64,000 bases of DNA from Cyclobacteriaceae bacterium (lineage in GTDB: Bacteria; Bacteroidota; Bacteroidia; Cytophagales; Cyclobacteriaceae). The position numbers were made by a program, and so were the translations under genes. The notes under the pieces were generated by a model, which saw only the letters and a program-made list of their open reading frames with translations, did no database searches and was not told the origin of the DNA. The stretch is taken from assembly GCA_022841475.1 (NCBI GenBank), contig JALHRJ010000009.1, positions 45,462 through 109,461 on the forward strand, written 5' to 3'. This document shows positions 1-10,200 of this stretch, in pieces. Within the stretch, counting starts at the first letter, position 1, and each line of letters begins with the position of its first letter.

Positions 1-1014
1 CGAATTTCGGATGGCTGGAAAATTGGCGATCCGGAAAGTAGTAGGTTTTAATGAACCATATCCTTCGCCCAATAACAAACCAGCATCTTTTGCCAGCGTC
101 TTGATTTCTGTAATCCGTTCGGGATGGCCGGTAAGCGTAAGTACCGTTAGCGAGCGCACACCCTGATTTTTAATATGAAGTTTCAAATTTTTAGCGCCTC
201 TGAAAAACTTTTGCCAGCCTAAAGCACGGGCAATTGATTTCTGATGAATGTGTTCCATCGGCTTTCTCTTTCTTAAAACCCGCATCAGCAAATAAATGCC
301 GAGCACATTAGGTGTACAATTCGTTTGCCATTTATTCATCATTTCATCAATATACGCAAGACTGTTGTAGTGTTTCTTTTCGTTAATGGACTTCATGTAT
401 TGAATGGCCTGTGGTGAACACACCATCACGGCCAGGCCAGCGGGTAACCCAAAACATTTTTGAACAGAGGCGAACCATACATCGGCTGATTTAAAATTTA
501 GTTCAATACCTGCCATCGAGGACGTAGCATCCACAACTACTAAAGCCCGTGAATTTTTTCGCTTGACCGTGGCAATCAACTTGTTGTTCACTTCCGTGCC
601 ATTGCTGGTTTCGTTTTGTGTGATACAAATAACCTCTTGATTTTTTAAGGGCAACTTCCTGATATCCAGTTTTGATTCAGGATCAAACCGAAACGACTGG
701 GCACCGGGCACAAGGCGGTGGGTATAGTCAAACCATTTTTCGCCAAAGGCTCCGTTAAAAATATGAAGACTACTTTCAGAGATCAGCGATTGTGCTATTA
801 TTTCCCAACATTCTGTTGCTGACGTAGCAAAAAAGACACTATAACTTTCCGGAATGTTTAGTTTTTCCTTGAGTAAGGATACCGTCTTTTTGCTGATCGC
901 CACAAACTCTTCGCTGCGGTGATTCATACTCAGGATGCCCTTCTTATGTGCATCCTTTACATAAGTGGGAATTTCATCATACACACGCGAAGGACCAGGG
1001 TAGAAGGAGATCAT
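1..1014 (-). CDS. Class V aminotransferase (phosphoserine aminotransferase-like), truncated at the left window edge
   Basis: Minus-strand frame from ATG at 1014 reads MISFYPGPSRVYDEIPTYVKDAHKKGILSMNHRSEEF...ATSATECWEI...; PGPS start, NHRS and ATSATE are typical of SerC-like class V aminotransferases. Absent from the ORF track because it runs off the window. Confidence 0.85.
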   Translation of the reverse strand, partial: MISFYPGPSRVYDEIPTYVKDAHKKGILSMNHRSEEFVAISKKTVSLLKEKLNIPESYSVFFATSATECWEIIAQSLISESSLHIFNGAFGEKWFDYTHRLVPGAQSFRFDPESKLDIRKLPLKNQEVICITQNETSNGTEVNNKLIATVKRKNSRALVVVDATSSMAGIELNFKSADVWFASVQKCFGLPAGLAVMVCSPQAIQYMKSINEKKHYNSLAYIDEMMNKWQTNCTPNVLGIYLLMRVLRKRKPMEHIHQKSIARALGWQKFFRGAKNLKLHIKNQGVRSLTVLTLTGHPERITEIKTLAKDAGLLLGEGYGSLKPTTFRIANFPAIRNS

Positions 1015-1047
1015 GGATGCAACTAAGTAGTAACCAATGTTGAAAAT

Positions 1048-1473
1048 TTAGATTTTGGAATTCTGAATGAATTGAATCCCCATGGCATAACCTTCCATGC
1101 CAAACCCGGTAATCAACCCTACACACCTTGAGGTGATCAAACTTTTGTGTCGGAATTCTTCGCGGGCGTAAACGTTGGAAATATGAACTTCTACTACCGG
1201 AGTTTTAATTGCTGCTATGGCATCGTGAATGGCTACTGAAGTGTGGGTGTAGGCTCCTGCATTAAGAATGATACCTTCAAAAGAAAAACCCACTTCATGA
1301 AGCTTGTTAATCAACTCACCTTCTACATTGGACTGATAGTAGTGAAGTTCAACAGCCGGAAAGCGTGTTTTTAACAGAGCAAAATAGTCTTCAAAAGATT
1401 GTTTGCCGTAGGTCTCGGGTTCACGTTTACCTAGCAAATTGAGGTTCGGTCCGTTGATGATTTGTATCTTCAT
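1048..1473 (-). CDS. aroQ: 3-dehydroquinate dehydratase, type II
   Basis: 141 aa; INGPNLNLLGKREPETYG, NAGAYTHTSVAIHDA and VEVHISN motifs. Confidence 0.96.
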   Translation of the reverse strand: MKIQIINGPNLNLLGKREPETYGKQSFEDYFALLKTRFPAVELHYYQSNVEGELINKLHEVGFSFEGIILNAGAYTHTSVAIHDAIAAIKTPVVEVHISNVYAREEFRHKSLITSRCVGLITGFGMEGYAMGIQFIQNSKI

Positions 1474-1490
1474 GCCACAAGATAAATAAT

Positions 1491-2408
1491 TTGCACATTT
1501 GTGCAGTGAAGAATTGGGAAAGTCATATCAAACACTTTGGAAGCTACCTCAAGCTTGAGCGATCACTTTCTGGTAATTCTATTCAAGCCTATGTGCGCGA
1601 TGTCGAAAAACTAGCTCAATTCATTGAGATGAAATTTGCAGGTATTAGTCCGCTGGCCATATCCGCAAAACACTTGCAAGCTTTTCTGCAATACATCAAT
1701 GAGTTGGGGATGAGTGCTTTCAGTCAGGCCCGGATTCTTTCAGGCATTAAGGCATTTTATAAATATCTTCTGTTTGAGGAAATGCTTGAGAAAGACCCTA
1801 CCGCACTTATTGAAGGTCCGAAGTTGGGAAGAAAGTTACCCGACACCCTCGATTATGATGAGATTGTAAAAATGCTGGAGGCAATCGACCTCTCCAAACC
1901 TGAAGGCGGGCGCAACCGGGCTATGCTTGAAGTTCTTTATTGCTCCGGCTTGCGCGTGTCTGAGCTGGTGGATCTCAAAATTGGTAATGTTTATTTTGAT
2001 GTTGGATTTCTGCGGGTGATCGGAAAAGGAAATAAGGAACGATTGGTGCCAGTTGGCAAAGACGCACTCAAGTTTATGAAGATTTATCTCGAAGAAATTA
2101 GGGTGCATGTGTCGGTGCAAAAAGGTTCGGAGAGTCACGTTTTTTTAAATCGGAGGGGAAAAAGGTTATCACGGGTAATGGTATTTATGATTATTAAGGA
2201 TCTGGCAATTCGAATTGGATTAAAAAAGACAATCAGCCCCCATACTTTTAGGCATTCGTTTGCCACCCATTTAATTGAAGGCGGGGCCGATTTGCGGGCC
2301 GTGCAGGAAATGCTGGGCCATGAATCGATTACTACAACAGAAATTTATACGCACCTCGATCGGGATTACCTACGGCAAGTAATTCAGGAGTTTCATCCTC
2401 GGAGTTAG
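1491..2408 (+). CDS. xerD: Site-specific tyrosine recombinase XerD-like
   Basis: 305 aa; SAM-like N-terminal domain plus catalytic motifs LYCSGLRVSEL, HTFRHSFATHLIEGGADLRAVQEMLGH, YTH. Confidence 0.92.
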   Translation: MHICAVKNWESHIKHFGSYLKLERSLSGNSIQAYVRDVEKLAQFIEMKFAGISPLAISAKHLQAFLQYINELGMSAFSQARILSGIKAFYKYLLFEEMLEKDPTALIEGPKLGRKLPDTLDYDEIVKMLEAIDLSKPEGGRNRAMLEVLYCSGLRVSELVDLKIGNVYFDVGFLRVIGKGNKERLVPVGKDALKFMKIYLEEIRVHVSVQKGSESHVFLNRRGKRLSRVMVFMIIKDLAIRIGLKKTISPHTFRHSFATHLIEGGADLRAVQEMLGHESITTTEIYTHLDRDYLRQVIQEFHPRS

Positions 2409-2448
2409 GGAGGGTGAAATACCCAACGAGTTTCATTACCTTTACTGT

Positions 2449-2976
2449 ATGATTAAGCTATTTGTTTTATCTGCCATAGTATTCAGCGGAAGCATGGCTT
2501 TGGGCCAGGAGTTTAAAGTTGAGTACGATAAAAACCGCGACTATTCCCAATACAAAACATTTAGATTTGGGGAGGGTGAATTGACAACACCGAAGGACCA
2601 ACGACAGGTAACAGCCGAGCAAGTGGATAAATGGATAAAGGATGCTGTAACCAAGGAGTTAGAAATGAAAGGATTAAAGCGGGTTGATTCCGCAGCTGAC
2701 CTGGTGGTATCTTACCTGGCAGGATCCATCGCAAAAAGTGATGCCAGCAACGTAGGCCCCATGGGCTTAACACCCGGCTCCATGGAAAGAAATTTTTCAC
2801 GCGAATATCAAGTGGGAAATCTGGTAATTGATTTGAATGATAGAAAAGGCCAGAAGGTGTGGCGTGTTAATGCAACTATCGAAATGCTTAGCACTAATGC
2901 CCCAACGGTAATTGACGGTGTAGTACAAAAGGGTTTCAAAAAATATCCCAAACCTGCCAAGAAGAAAAAGAAGTAG
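2449..2976 (+). CDS. DUF4136 domain-containing protein
   Basis: 175 aa with signal peptide; [15 protein letters not shown] and basic C-terminus typical of the family. Confidence 0.8.
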   Translation: MIKLFVLSAIVFSGSMALGQEFKVEYDKNRDYSQYKTFRFGEGELTTPKDQRQVTAEQVDKWIKDAVTKELEMKGLKRVDSAADLVVSYLAGSIAKSDASNVGPMGLTPGSMERNFSREYQVGNLVIDLNDRKGQKVWRVNATIEMLSTNAPTVIDGVVQKGFKKYPKPAKKKKK

Positions 2977-2980
2977 TTCC

Positions 2981-4006
2981 ATGTATCAGTTCTTAATCCG
3001 GCCACTCCTCTTTCTTTTTCCTCCGGAGTTTATACATCATTTTACGTTTAAGATTTTAAAAGTAGCTGGTTATTTACCAGGCTTGTCTTTCGTATTCCGA
3101 AATCTGTTCTCTGTGCAAGATCCCAAACTTGAGCGCACCTTATTTGGAATTACGTTTCCTAATCCGGTAGGATTGGCTGCTGGGTTTGATAAGGATGCCC
3201 TACTCATTGATGAGTTAGCTTCATTTGGTTTTGGCTTTATTGAGATTGGAACGCTCACGCCAAAACCACAACCCGGTAATGATAAACCACGTTTGTTTCG
3301 GCTGCCGAAAGATCAGGCACTGATAAACCGCATGGGGTTTAATAATCGCGGGGTTGATGCAGCTGTTTTGAAACTCAGAAAACGAAAATCAAAAGTGATT
3401 GTGGGTGGAAATATTGGGAAGAACAAAATTACACCGAACGATAAAGCAGGGGAAGATTATGCATACTGTTTTGAAGCACTCTATCCGTATGTCGATTATT
3501 TTGTAGTGAATGTGAGCTCACCCAATACACCGGGCCTTCGCGAATTGCAGGAAAAGGAGCCGCTAAAAAAATTATTAAATGAAGTGAAAGCACTCAACGG
3601 GAAAAAAGAAAAAGCTAAACCTGTCTTATTAAAAATTGCGCCTGACCTGAATGAGGCCCAGCTAAATGATGTAGTTGAGATTTTACAGGAAACAAAAACG
3701 GATGGTGTGATTGCCACGAATACTACCATTTCCCGTGAAGGATTAACGACCGATAAAGAAACGGTTGCATCTATCGGTAATGGTGGACTAAGCGGAAAGC
3801 CCTTAGCAATGCGATCAACGGAAGTAATTTCTTTTTTACGAAATAAACTTGGTAAGAATTATCCCATCATCGGTGTAGGTGGCATTATGTCTCCGCAAGA
3901 TGCAAGTGATAAATTAAAAGCCGGTGCTGATCTGGTTCAGATCTACACTGGCTTTATTTATGAAGGGCCGGGGTTGGTAAAGCGGATTAATGAAGAGATT
4001 TTGTGA
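2981..4006 (+). CDS. pyrD: Dihydroorotate dehydrogenase (quinone)
   Basis: 341 aa; [41 protein letters not shown] motifs. Confidence 0.96.
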   Translation: MYQFLIRPLLFLFPPEFIHHFTFKILKVAGYLPGLSFVFRNLFSVQDPKLERTLFGITFPNPVGLAAGFDKDALLIDELASFGFGFIEIGTLTPKPQPGNDKPRLFRLPKDQALINRMGFNNRGVDAAVLKLRKRKSKVIVGGNIGKNKITPNDKAGEDYAYCFEALYPYVDYFVVNVSSPNTPGLRELQEKEPLKKLLNEVKALNGKKEKAKPVLLKIAPDLNEAQLNDVVEILQETKTDGVIATNTTISREGLTTDKETVASIGNGGLSGKPLAMRSTEVISFLRNKLGKNYPIIGVGGIMSPQDASDKLKAGADLVQIYTGFIYEGPGLVKRINEEIL

Positions 4007-4009
4007 ATA

Positions 4010-4969
4010 TTATTTAAGGACGAGCTCAAGGATTTTACCCGTCTGGGTATAGGCGATAATCCTTTCTTTGAAAGTAACGACTGAATTTATCTGGCTGGTA
4101 GCTTCAAGTTCTCTCCACATATCGTTTTCCAAGGAATAACTGACTGAAGATACTAAATCGGATCCATTCAAGATCATAACAAATGTATCATGAAAGGCAA
4201 TAATCCTGGGAGTTGTATTATAATTGAATTCGGTATTTATCGTGTTTCCAACTTTTTCCTCAGTTCCATTTTTACTTTTATAAGCCGAAATTAGTTGCTT
4301 GTAACCATCCGCTTTGTAGATATATTTTTCATCATCAACGAAACTGAAATATCCATTAAACAAGATTGGGGAAATATCATTCCCACTTAGTTCAAATCCA
4401 GGAAACCCTTGAAAATAAAGTCTATCTTTGGTTTTAAAGATATTTCCAATTATAAATTCAGAAGATATTGGAGTGAAACTTATCCCGTCAAAGGAAAGAA
4501 TCGAATACTTATTCTCATTAAGAAAAATATCTTCTCCGCTAATAAATAGTTTGTCGTTATAAAATTCAATATCTAAAATAAACTTGCTGATTAAAATTTC
4601 TACAAGTTTATTATCAATGATTTTGTATAGTTTATTAAATGACATAAAATAGGGTACCCCCTTGAAGAAACTGAAATCATAAGAATTAGATAGCGGATAA
4701 TTCCCATCTTCCAATGAGGCAAGTTTTTGCCATTGTTCTTCGTACCTATAGATACTTATCAAGCCATGATCATCGGATCCTAGAGCATACAGCGTTTCAT
4801 CTAAAACTTCTAATTGCATTATAGTGATCGCATTAAGTGGTGGGATATTACTCTCTACCCACTTTAATGAACTTATAGGGTCATCTTTGGGGACAGGTAT
4901 TTGGTCTTCCCCACATGCGCCAAGGATTAGGATTACGATGGGCAAAATACTATGTAGGCAAAACCTCAT
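4010..4969 (-). CDS. Hypothetical lipoprotein
   Basis: 319 aa; lipobox-like ILGACGEDQ at the N-terminus; no confident family. Confidence 0.6.
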   Translation of the reverse strand: MRFCLHSILPIVILILGACGEDQIPVPKDDPISSLKWVESNIPPLNAITIMQLEVLDETLYALGSDDHGLISIYRYEEQWQKLASLEDGNYPLSNSYDFSFFKGVPYFMSFNKLYKIIDNKLVEILISKFILDIEFYNDKLFISGEDIFLNENKYSILSFDGISFTPISSEFIIGNIFKTKDRLYFQGFPGFELSGNDISPILFNGYFSFVDDEKYIYKADGYKQLISAYKSKNGTEEKVGNTINTEFNYNTTPRIIAFHDTFVMILNGSDLVSSVSYSLENDMWRELEATSQINSVVTFKERIIAYTQTGKILELVLK

Positions 4970-4975
4970 TACTAC

Positions 4976-7129
4976 TTACTCTTTAATCCCCGCCAGATCT
5001 AACATAAATGCAAACTCCTGCGCAATTTCTTCATACACTTTAAACCGGCCTGTGGTTCCGCCATGGCCCGTTTCCATGTTTGTTCTTAATAATAATGTGT
5101 TGTTATCAGTTTTTAACTCGCGAAGTTTGGCTACCCATTTAGCTGGCTCCCAATATTGTACCTGACTATCATGAAAGCCTGTTGTCACCAGCATGTTTGG
5201 ATAGTTCTGTGGAACTACCTGATCGTAGGGTGAATACTCCAACATATACATGTATGATTCAGGATTTTTTGGATTACCCCATTCGTCAAACTCACCTGTT
5301 GTTAAAGGGATTGATTCATCCTCCATCGTAGTCACGACATCCACAAACGGAACTTTGGCAATCACGCCTTTGTATAAATCGGGCCGTATATTTACTACGG
5401 CACCCATCAACAATCCTCCGGCACTGCCACCGGAAGCAAACAGTTTTTCGGGGGATGTAAACTTTTCTTCAATTAGAAATTCGGAACAGTCAATGAAGTC
5501 CGTGAAGGTATTTTTCTTCTTAAACATTTTTCCGTCCTCATACCACTGGCGGCCCATTTCCTGGCCACCGCGAATATGAGCAATGGCATAAACAAAACCA
5601 CGATCCAACAAGCTAAGTCGGGTAATGGAAAACGTGGGATCCATGCTGGCACCATACGATCCATATCCATAGATTAAAGTAGGATTGCTGCCATCTTTTT
5701 TTATTCCTTTTTTATAGACAACGGACATGGGAATTTGGGTGCCGTCATCGGCTGTGGCCCAAAGTCGTTCGGTTTGATACTCTTCAGGGTTGTACCCACC
5801 TACAACTTCTGTTTGCTTAAGGAGTTTTCTTTCCTTCGTTTTCATGTTGTAGTCATAGGTCGAATTCGGTGTTGTAAGGGAAGTGTATCCATAGCGCAGT
5901 AAGTCCGTATCAAAATCAATGTTGATAGAAGGATAAATGGTGTAAGCAGGCTCGCCAAAATTTAAATAGTGTTTGTTATTGGTTTTTTGTTCGATGATAC
6001 GCATTAGCGTGTTGCCACGGGCGCGTTCACTTAACACTAAATAGTCTTTGAAAATCTCAATCCCTTGCAACAATGTGTCCTTGCGATGCGCAATTTTTTC
6101 TTTCCAGTTAGTTTTAGCGGTTTTTGAATCGGGTGTTTCCATCAGACGGAAATTTTGTGCCTCGAGATTGGTGACAACGTAAAATTTATCGCCATAATGA
6201 TCTATGGAATATTCAAGACCACGTTCACGTGGAGTAAACTCTTTGAACTTGCCATCAGGAGAATTAGCATCGAGTATCTGGTAATGATTGGTAAGCGTGC
6301 TACCCGCCCAGATTACCAAAAATTTCTTGGATTTGGTTTTGTAGATGCCTGTGTAAAACGTTTCATCTTTTTCTTCTGATACAATCGGATCGTTCTTATA
6401 GGACGAACCCACCTTGTGTTTGATAATCCAACGTGAGCGCAGTGTAGTAGAATCTTTTTTGGTATAGAAATAAGTCTTGTTATCGTTGGCCCAGGTTACC
6501 TGGCCTTCGGTATTAGGCACGGGTTCCTCCACTAACTTTCCGGTTCTTAAATCTTTTACATAGACAGTGTATCGTCTTCTGCTTACGGAATCTTCCGCGT
6601 AGGCGAGCAGGTTATTGTCTTCACTTACACTTAGTCCGGTAATTGAATAATAGTCGTGACCTTTGGCCATGTCGTTTACATTCAATAAAATTTCTTCGGC
6701 CCCTTCTAGGGTTCCTTGCTTGCGACAATAGATTGGATATTCCTGACCTTGCTCATAACGGGTATAATACCAATAGCCATTGTCTTTGTAAGGCACCGAT
6801 TCATCGGTTTGTTTTATACGGCCTATGATCTCATCATACACTTTCTTTTGCAATCCTTCGGTGTGTTTGAGTTTCGTTTTGAGATAGTCATTCTCGGCAT
6901 TCAGATAGTCGACTACCTTTTGAGTCTGTTCATCTCTCTGCTCTGCGTTCTTTTGTTCGTCAGAAAGTTTCATCCAATAATAATTGTCGATGCGGTTACC
7001 TGTTAATTCTTTAGCAACTTTTTCAGGTGTGGGAGCTTTTACGTCTTCAGGAGTTTCTTTTTTTTCTGTCGAACAAGAGAGGATAAACACCAGTCCGATC
7101 AAAAGCACAAGTAATGCAGGTAGTTTCAT
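4976..7129 (-). CDS. S9 family peptidase (oligopeptidase B-like), predicted lipoprotein
   Basis: 717 aa; lipobox LSCSTEKK, GGSAGGLLMGAVVN nucleophile elbow, GFHDSQVQYWEP Asp region, GHGG His region. Confidence 0.92.
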   Translation of the reverse strand: MKLPALLVLLIGLVFILSCSTEKKETPEDVKAPTPEKVAKELTGNRIDNYYWMKLSDEQKNAEQRDEQTQKVVDYLNAENDYLKTKLKHTEGLQKKVYDEIIGRIKQTDESVPYKDNGYWYYTRYEQGQEYPIYCRKQGTLEGAEEILLNVNDMAKGHDYYSITGLSVSEDNNLLAYAEDSVSRRRYTVYVKDLRTGKLVEEPVPNTEGQVTWANDNKTYFYTKKDSTTLRSRWIIKHKVGSSYKNDPIVSEEKDETFYTGIYKTKSKKFLVIWAGSTLTNHYQILDANSPDGKFKEFTPRERGLEYSIDHYGDKFYVVTNLEAQNFRLMETPDSKTAKTNWKEKIAHRKDTLLQGIEIFKDYLVLSERARGNTLMRIIEQKTNNKHYLNFGEPAYTIYPSINIDFDTDLLRYGYTSLTTPNSTYDYNMKTKERKLLKQTEVVGGYNPEEYQTERLWATADDGTQIPMSVVYKKGIKKDGSNPTLIYGYGSYGASMDPTFSITRLSLLDRGFVYAIAHIRGGQEMGRQWYEDGKMFKKKNTFTDFIDCSEFLIEEKFTSPEKLFASGGSAGGLLMGAVVNIRPDLYKGVIAKVPFVDVVTTMEDESIPLTTGEFDEWGNPKNPESYMYMLEYSPYDQVVPQNYPNMLVTTGFHDSQVQYWEPAKWVAKLRELKTDNNTLLLRTNMETGHGGTTGRFKVYEEIAQEFAFMLDLAGIKE

Positions 7130-7253
7130 AGGTTAATATTTCAACGGTGAATAGTTTTTGAGGTCACGAATATAGCTTGTTTTTATCTATGCTGAAACGA
7201 CCCGGGCTCATGAGTGGCAGGATCTTTTATTTTACCACTGAATGTAAATGATT

Positions 7254-10200
7254 CTATTTTTTAATGGTAATGTATCCGGTTAATGGAGGGTTAGTACTAT
7301 CAAGAAATTCTATCTTATAGAAATATATGCCACTGGGCACCGCCTCACCTTTATCGGAAAGACCAATAAATACACGGTCCTGATTATTATATTGGGTCAT
7401 TTCAAAAATCAGATTTCCCCAACGATTGAAGAGACTCACCTTATTATTCTGTGCTTCCGGGAGGGATTCAATGTTTTTTATGATCCACTTTTCATTTTTA
7501 TTATCGCCATTGGGAGACATGCCATTATAAACATTTACATTACCTTCTACCCTAATGATAATCTCTTGTTGGATACAACTACCCAGCAGATCACATACTT
7601 CAATAATTAGTTTATCAATTCCTGCGAAAATTAATCCTTTATAATCAATGACTAAAAATCCATCCTCAATGAAAGCGGAAGCACCACTGGAAGGAGGTGA
7701 AATAATTTTAATGGATGCCGGATCAATATTATTGTCAGGATCAGACACCAAGGCGAGTACATCAATCCTAACGGTACCACCGGGTTCTGTAATTTCTGTT
7801 TTGGGACTAATGGAAGGCGCTGAGTTACAGATATTGTTATCAACAACTACCTGAATGGCGACCATCGGACTTTCGCATTCACCAATAAACACAGCTACAT
7901 AAAAAATTGTAGTTGTTGTGATTATCCCGACATTCAGTTCATTGTTGGTCTGAGCTGGAATAAGGTTTTGTGTTGCATCATACCATCTATACTGACCGTT
8001 TTGCGCTCCCGAAGCCTTCAATAAAGTAGTTGTGGTTCCGCAGACAACTACATCACTAGCGACTGGTGATGTTGGAATTGGGTTGATAGTAGCCACGACT
8101 GCCGTTCGAGCACTTTCACAGGCACCAAAACTTATGGATACGAAGTATTGTGTATTAGCATTTAGTATCGGAGTTGAATAGGTGCTATTTACTTGACCAG
8201 CAAGCGCAGTACCTCCTGTATTGGTGGTATACCAACGATACTGACCATTGATTGCTCCTGCAGCATTCAGCGTAACTGAACCGGAACCACATCGGGATCC
8301 TCCGGTAGTAGTAGGAGCATTGGGAGTGGAATTTATTTCCGCGAGCACTACTGATCTGGGTCCTTCGCAACTTCCATTGTTTAACGCAACATAGTAGTTC
8401 GTGGAGACGCTTAATACAGGAGTTGTGAAAGTGCCATTGGTTTCTCCGCTGATGGCAACTCCCCCGGTGGGTGAGGTATACCAACGATATTCACCATTGG
8501 AACCTCCCGTAGCAGTTAGTAATAGAGAAGCTGACACGCAGGAAGAATTGCCTGTAGTAATCGGTGCTAACGGAACAGCATTAATGGTTGCTGTAACAAC
8601 CGTGCGATTACTTTCGCACGTTCCATTGTTGATGGCTACATAATAGTTTGTGGTTCCAGTTAAAGTTGGTGTTGTGTAGGCAGCATTGGTTTGTCCTGCA
8701 ATAGCAGTCCCGCCCGTTGCAACAGTATACCATCGATATTGTCCCGCCACACCACCTGAAGCATTGAGTGTCACCGTACCGCTTCCGCAAATGCTGGAAC
8801 TTGTTGTAGTTGGAGCTGTTGGTATTGGATTGATCGTAGCAGTAACAATCGTACGATTACTTTCGCACGTTCCATTGTTGATGGCAACATAATAGTTTGT
8901 TGTTCCTGTTAATGTGGGTGTTGTATAGGTAGCATTTGTTTGCCCTGCAATAGCAGTGCCTCCGGTTGCTACTGTGTACCAGCGATATTGTCCGGCACTT
9001 CCACCTGAAGCATTGAGTGTCACCGTACCGCTTCCGCAACTACTGGCACCAGTTGTTGAGGGTGCCGTTGGTATTGGATTGATGGTAACGGTAACAATCG
9101 TACGATTACTTTCACACGTTCCATTGTTGATGGCTACATAATAGTTTGTTGTTCCGGTTAATGTGGGTGTTGTATAGGCAGCATTGGTTTGTCCTGCAAT
9201 AGCAGTACCTCCAGTTGCTACTGTGTACCAGCGATATTGTCCGGCAGTTCCACCTGAAGCATTGAGAGTTACCGTGCCACTTCCGCAGATGCTTGCCCCT
9301 GTTGTTGATGGCGCAGTTGGAGGAGTATTAATGGTAGCCGTGACAATTGTGCGATTACTTTCACAGGTTCCGTTATTGATGGCTACGTAATAATTTGTTG
9401 TTCCAGTCAAAGTCGGTGTTGTATAAGCAGCATTGGTTTGTCCTGCAATAGCAGTCCCTCCGGTTGCTACGGTATACCAACGATATTGTCCCGCCACACC
9501 ACCTGAAGCATTGAGTGTCACAGTTCCGCTTCCGCAAATGCTGGCACTTGTTGTAGTTGGAGCTGTTGGTATTGGATTGATCGTAGCGGTAACAATCGTG
9601 CGATTACTTTCACACGTTCCATTGTTGATGGCCACATAATAATTTGTTGTTCCTGTAAGTGTAGGCGTTGTGTAAGCGGCATTGGTTTGACCTGCGATCG
9701 CAGTGCCCCCTGTTGCTACGGTGTACCATCGATATTGTCCCGCCACACCACCTGAAGCATTGAGTGTCACAGTTCCGCTTCCGCAACTACTGGCACCAGT
9801 TGTTGATGGTGCCGTTGGTATTGGATTGATGGTAGCGGTAACAATCGTGCGATTACTTTCGCACGTTCCATTGTTGATGGCCACATAATAGTTTGTGGTA
9901 CCGGTAAGCGTAGGTGTTGTATAGGCAGCATTGGTTTGCCCAGCGATCGAAGTGCCCCCTGTTGCTACCGTGTACCAACGATACTGTCCGGCAACACCTC
10001 CTGCAGCATTGAGGGTCACCGCGCCACTGCCACAATTACTGGCACTTGTTGTTGTTGGTGCAGTTGGCGGAGTATTAATGGTAGCAATAACGATTGTGCG
10101 ATTACTTTCACACGTTCCATTGTTGATGGCCACGTAATAGTTTGTGGTTCCCGTGAGTGTTGGCGTTGTATAGGTAGCATTTGTTTGCCCTGCAATAGCA

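Noticed and set aside
1491-2408. XerD considered as an integrase of a mobile element
   Set aside because: Sits among aroQ, DUF4136 and pyrD in a normal housekeeping context, with no attachment-site repeats seen.
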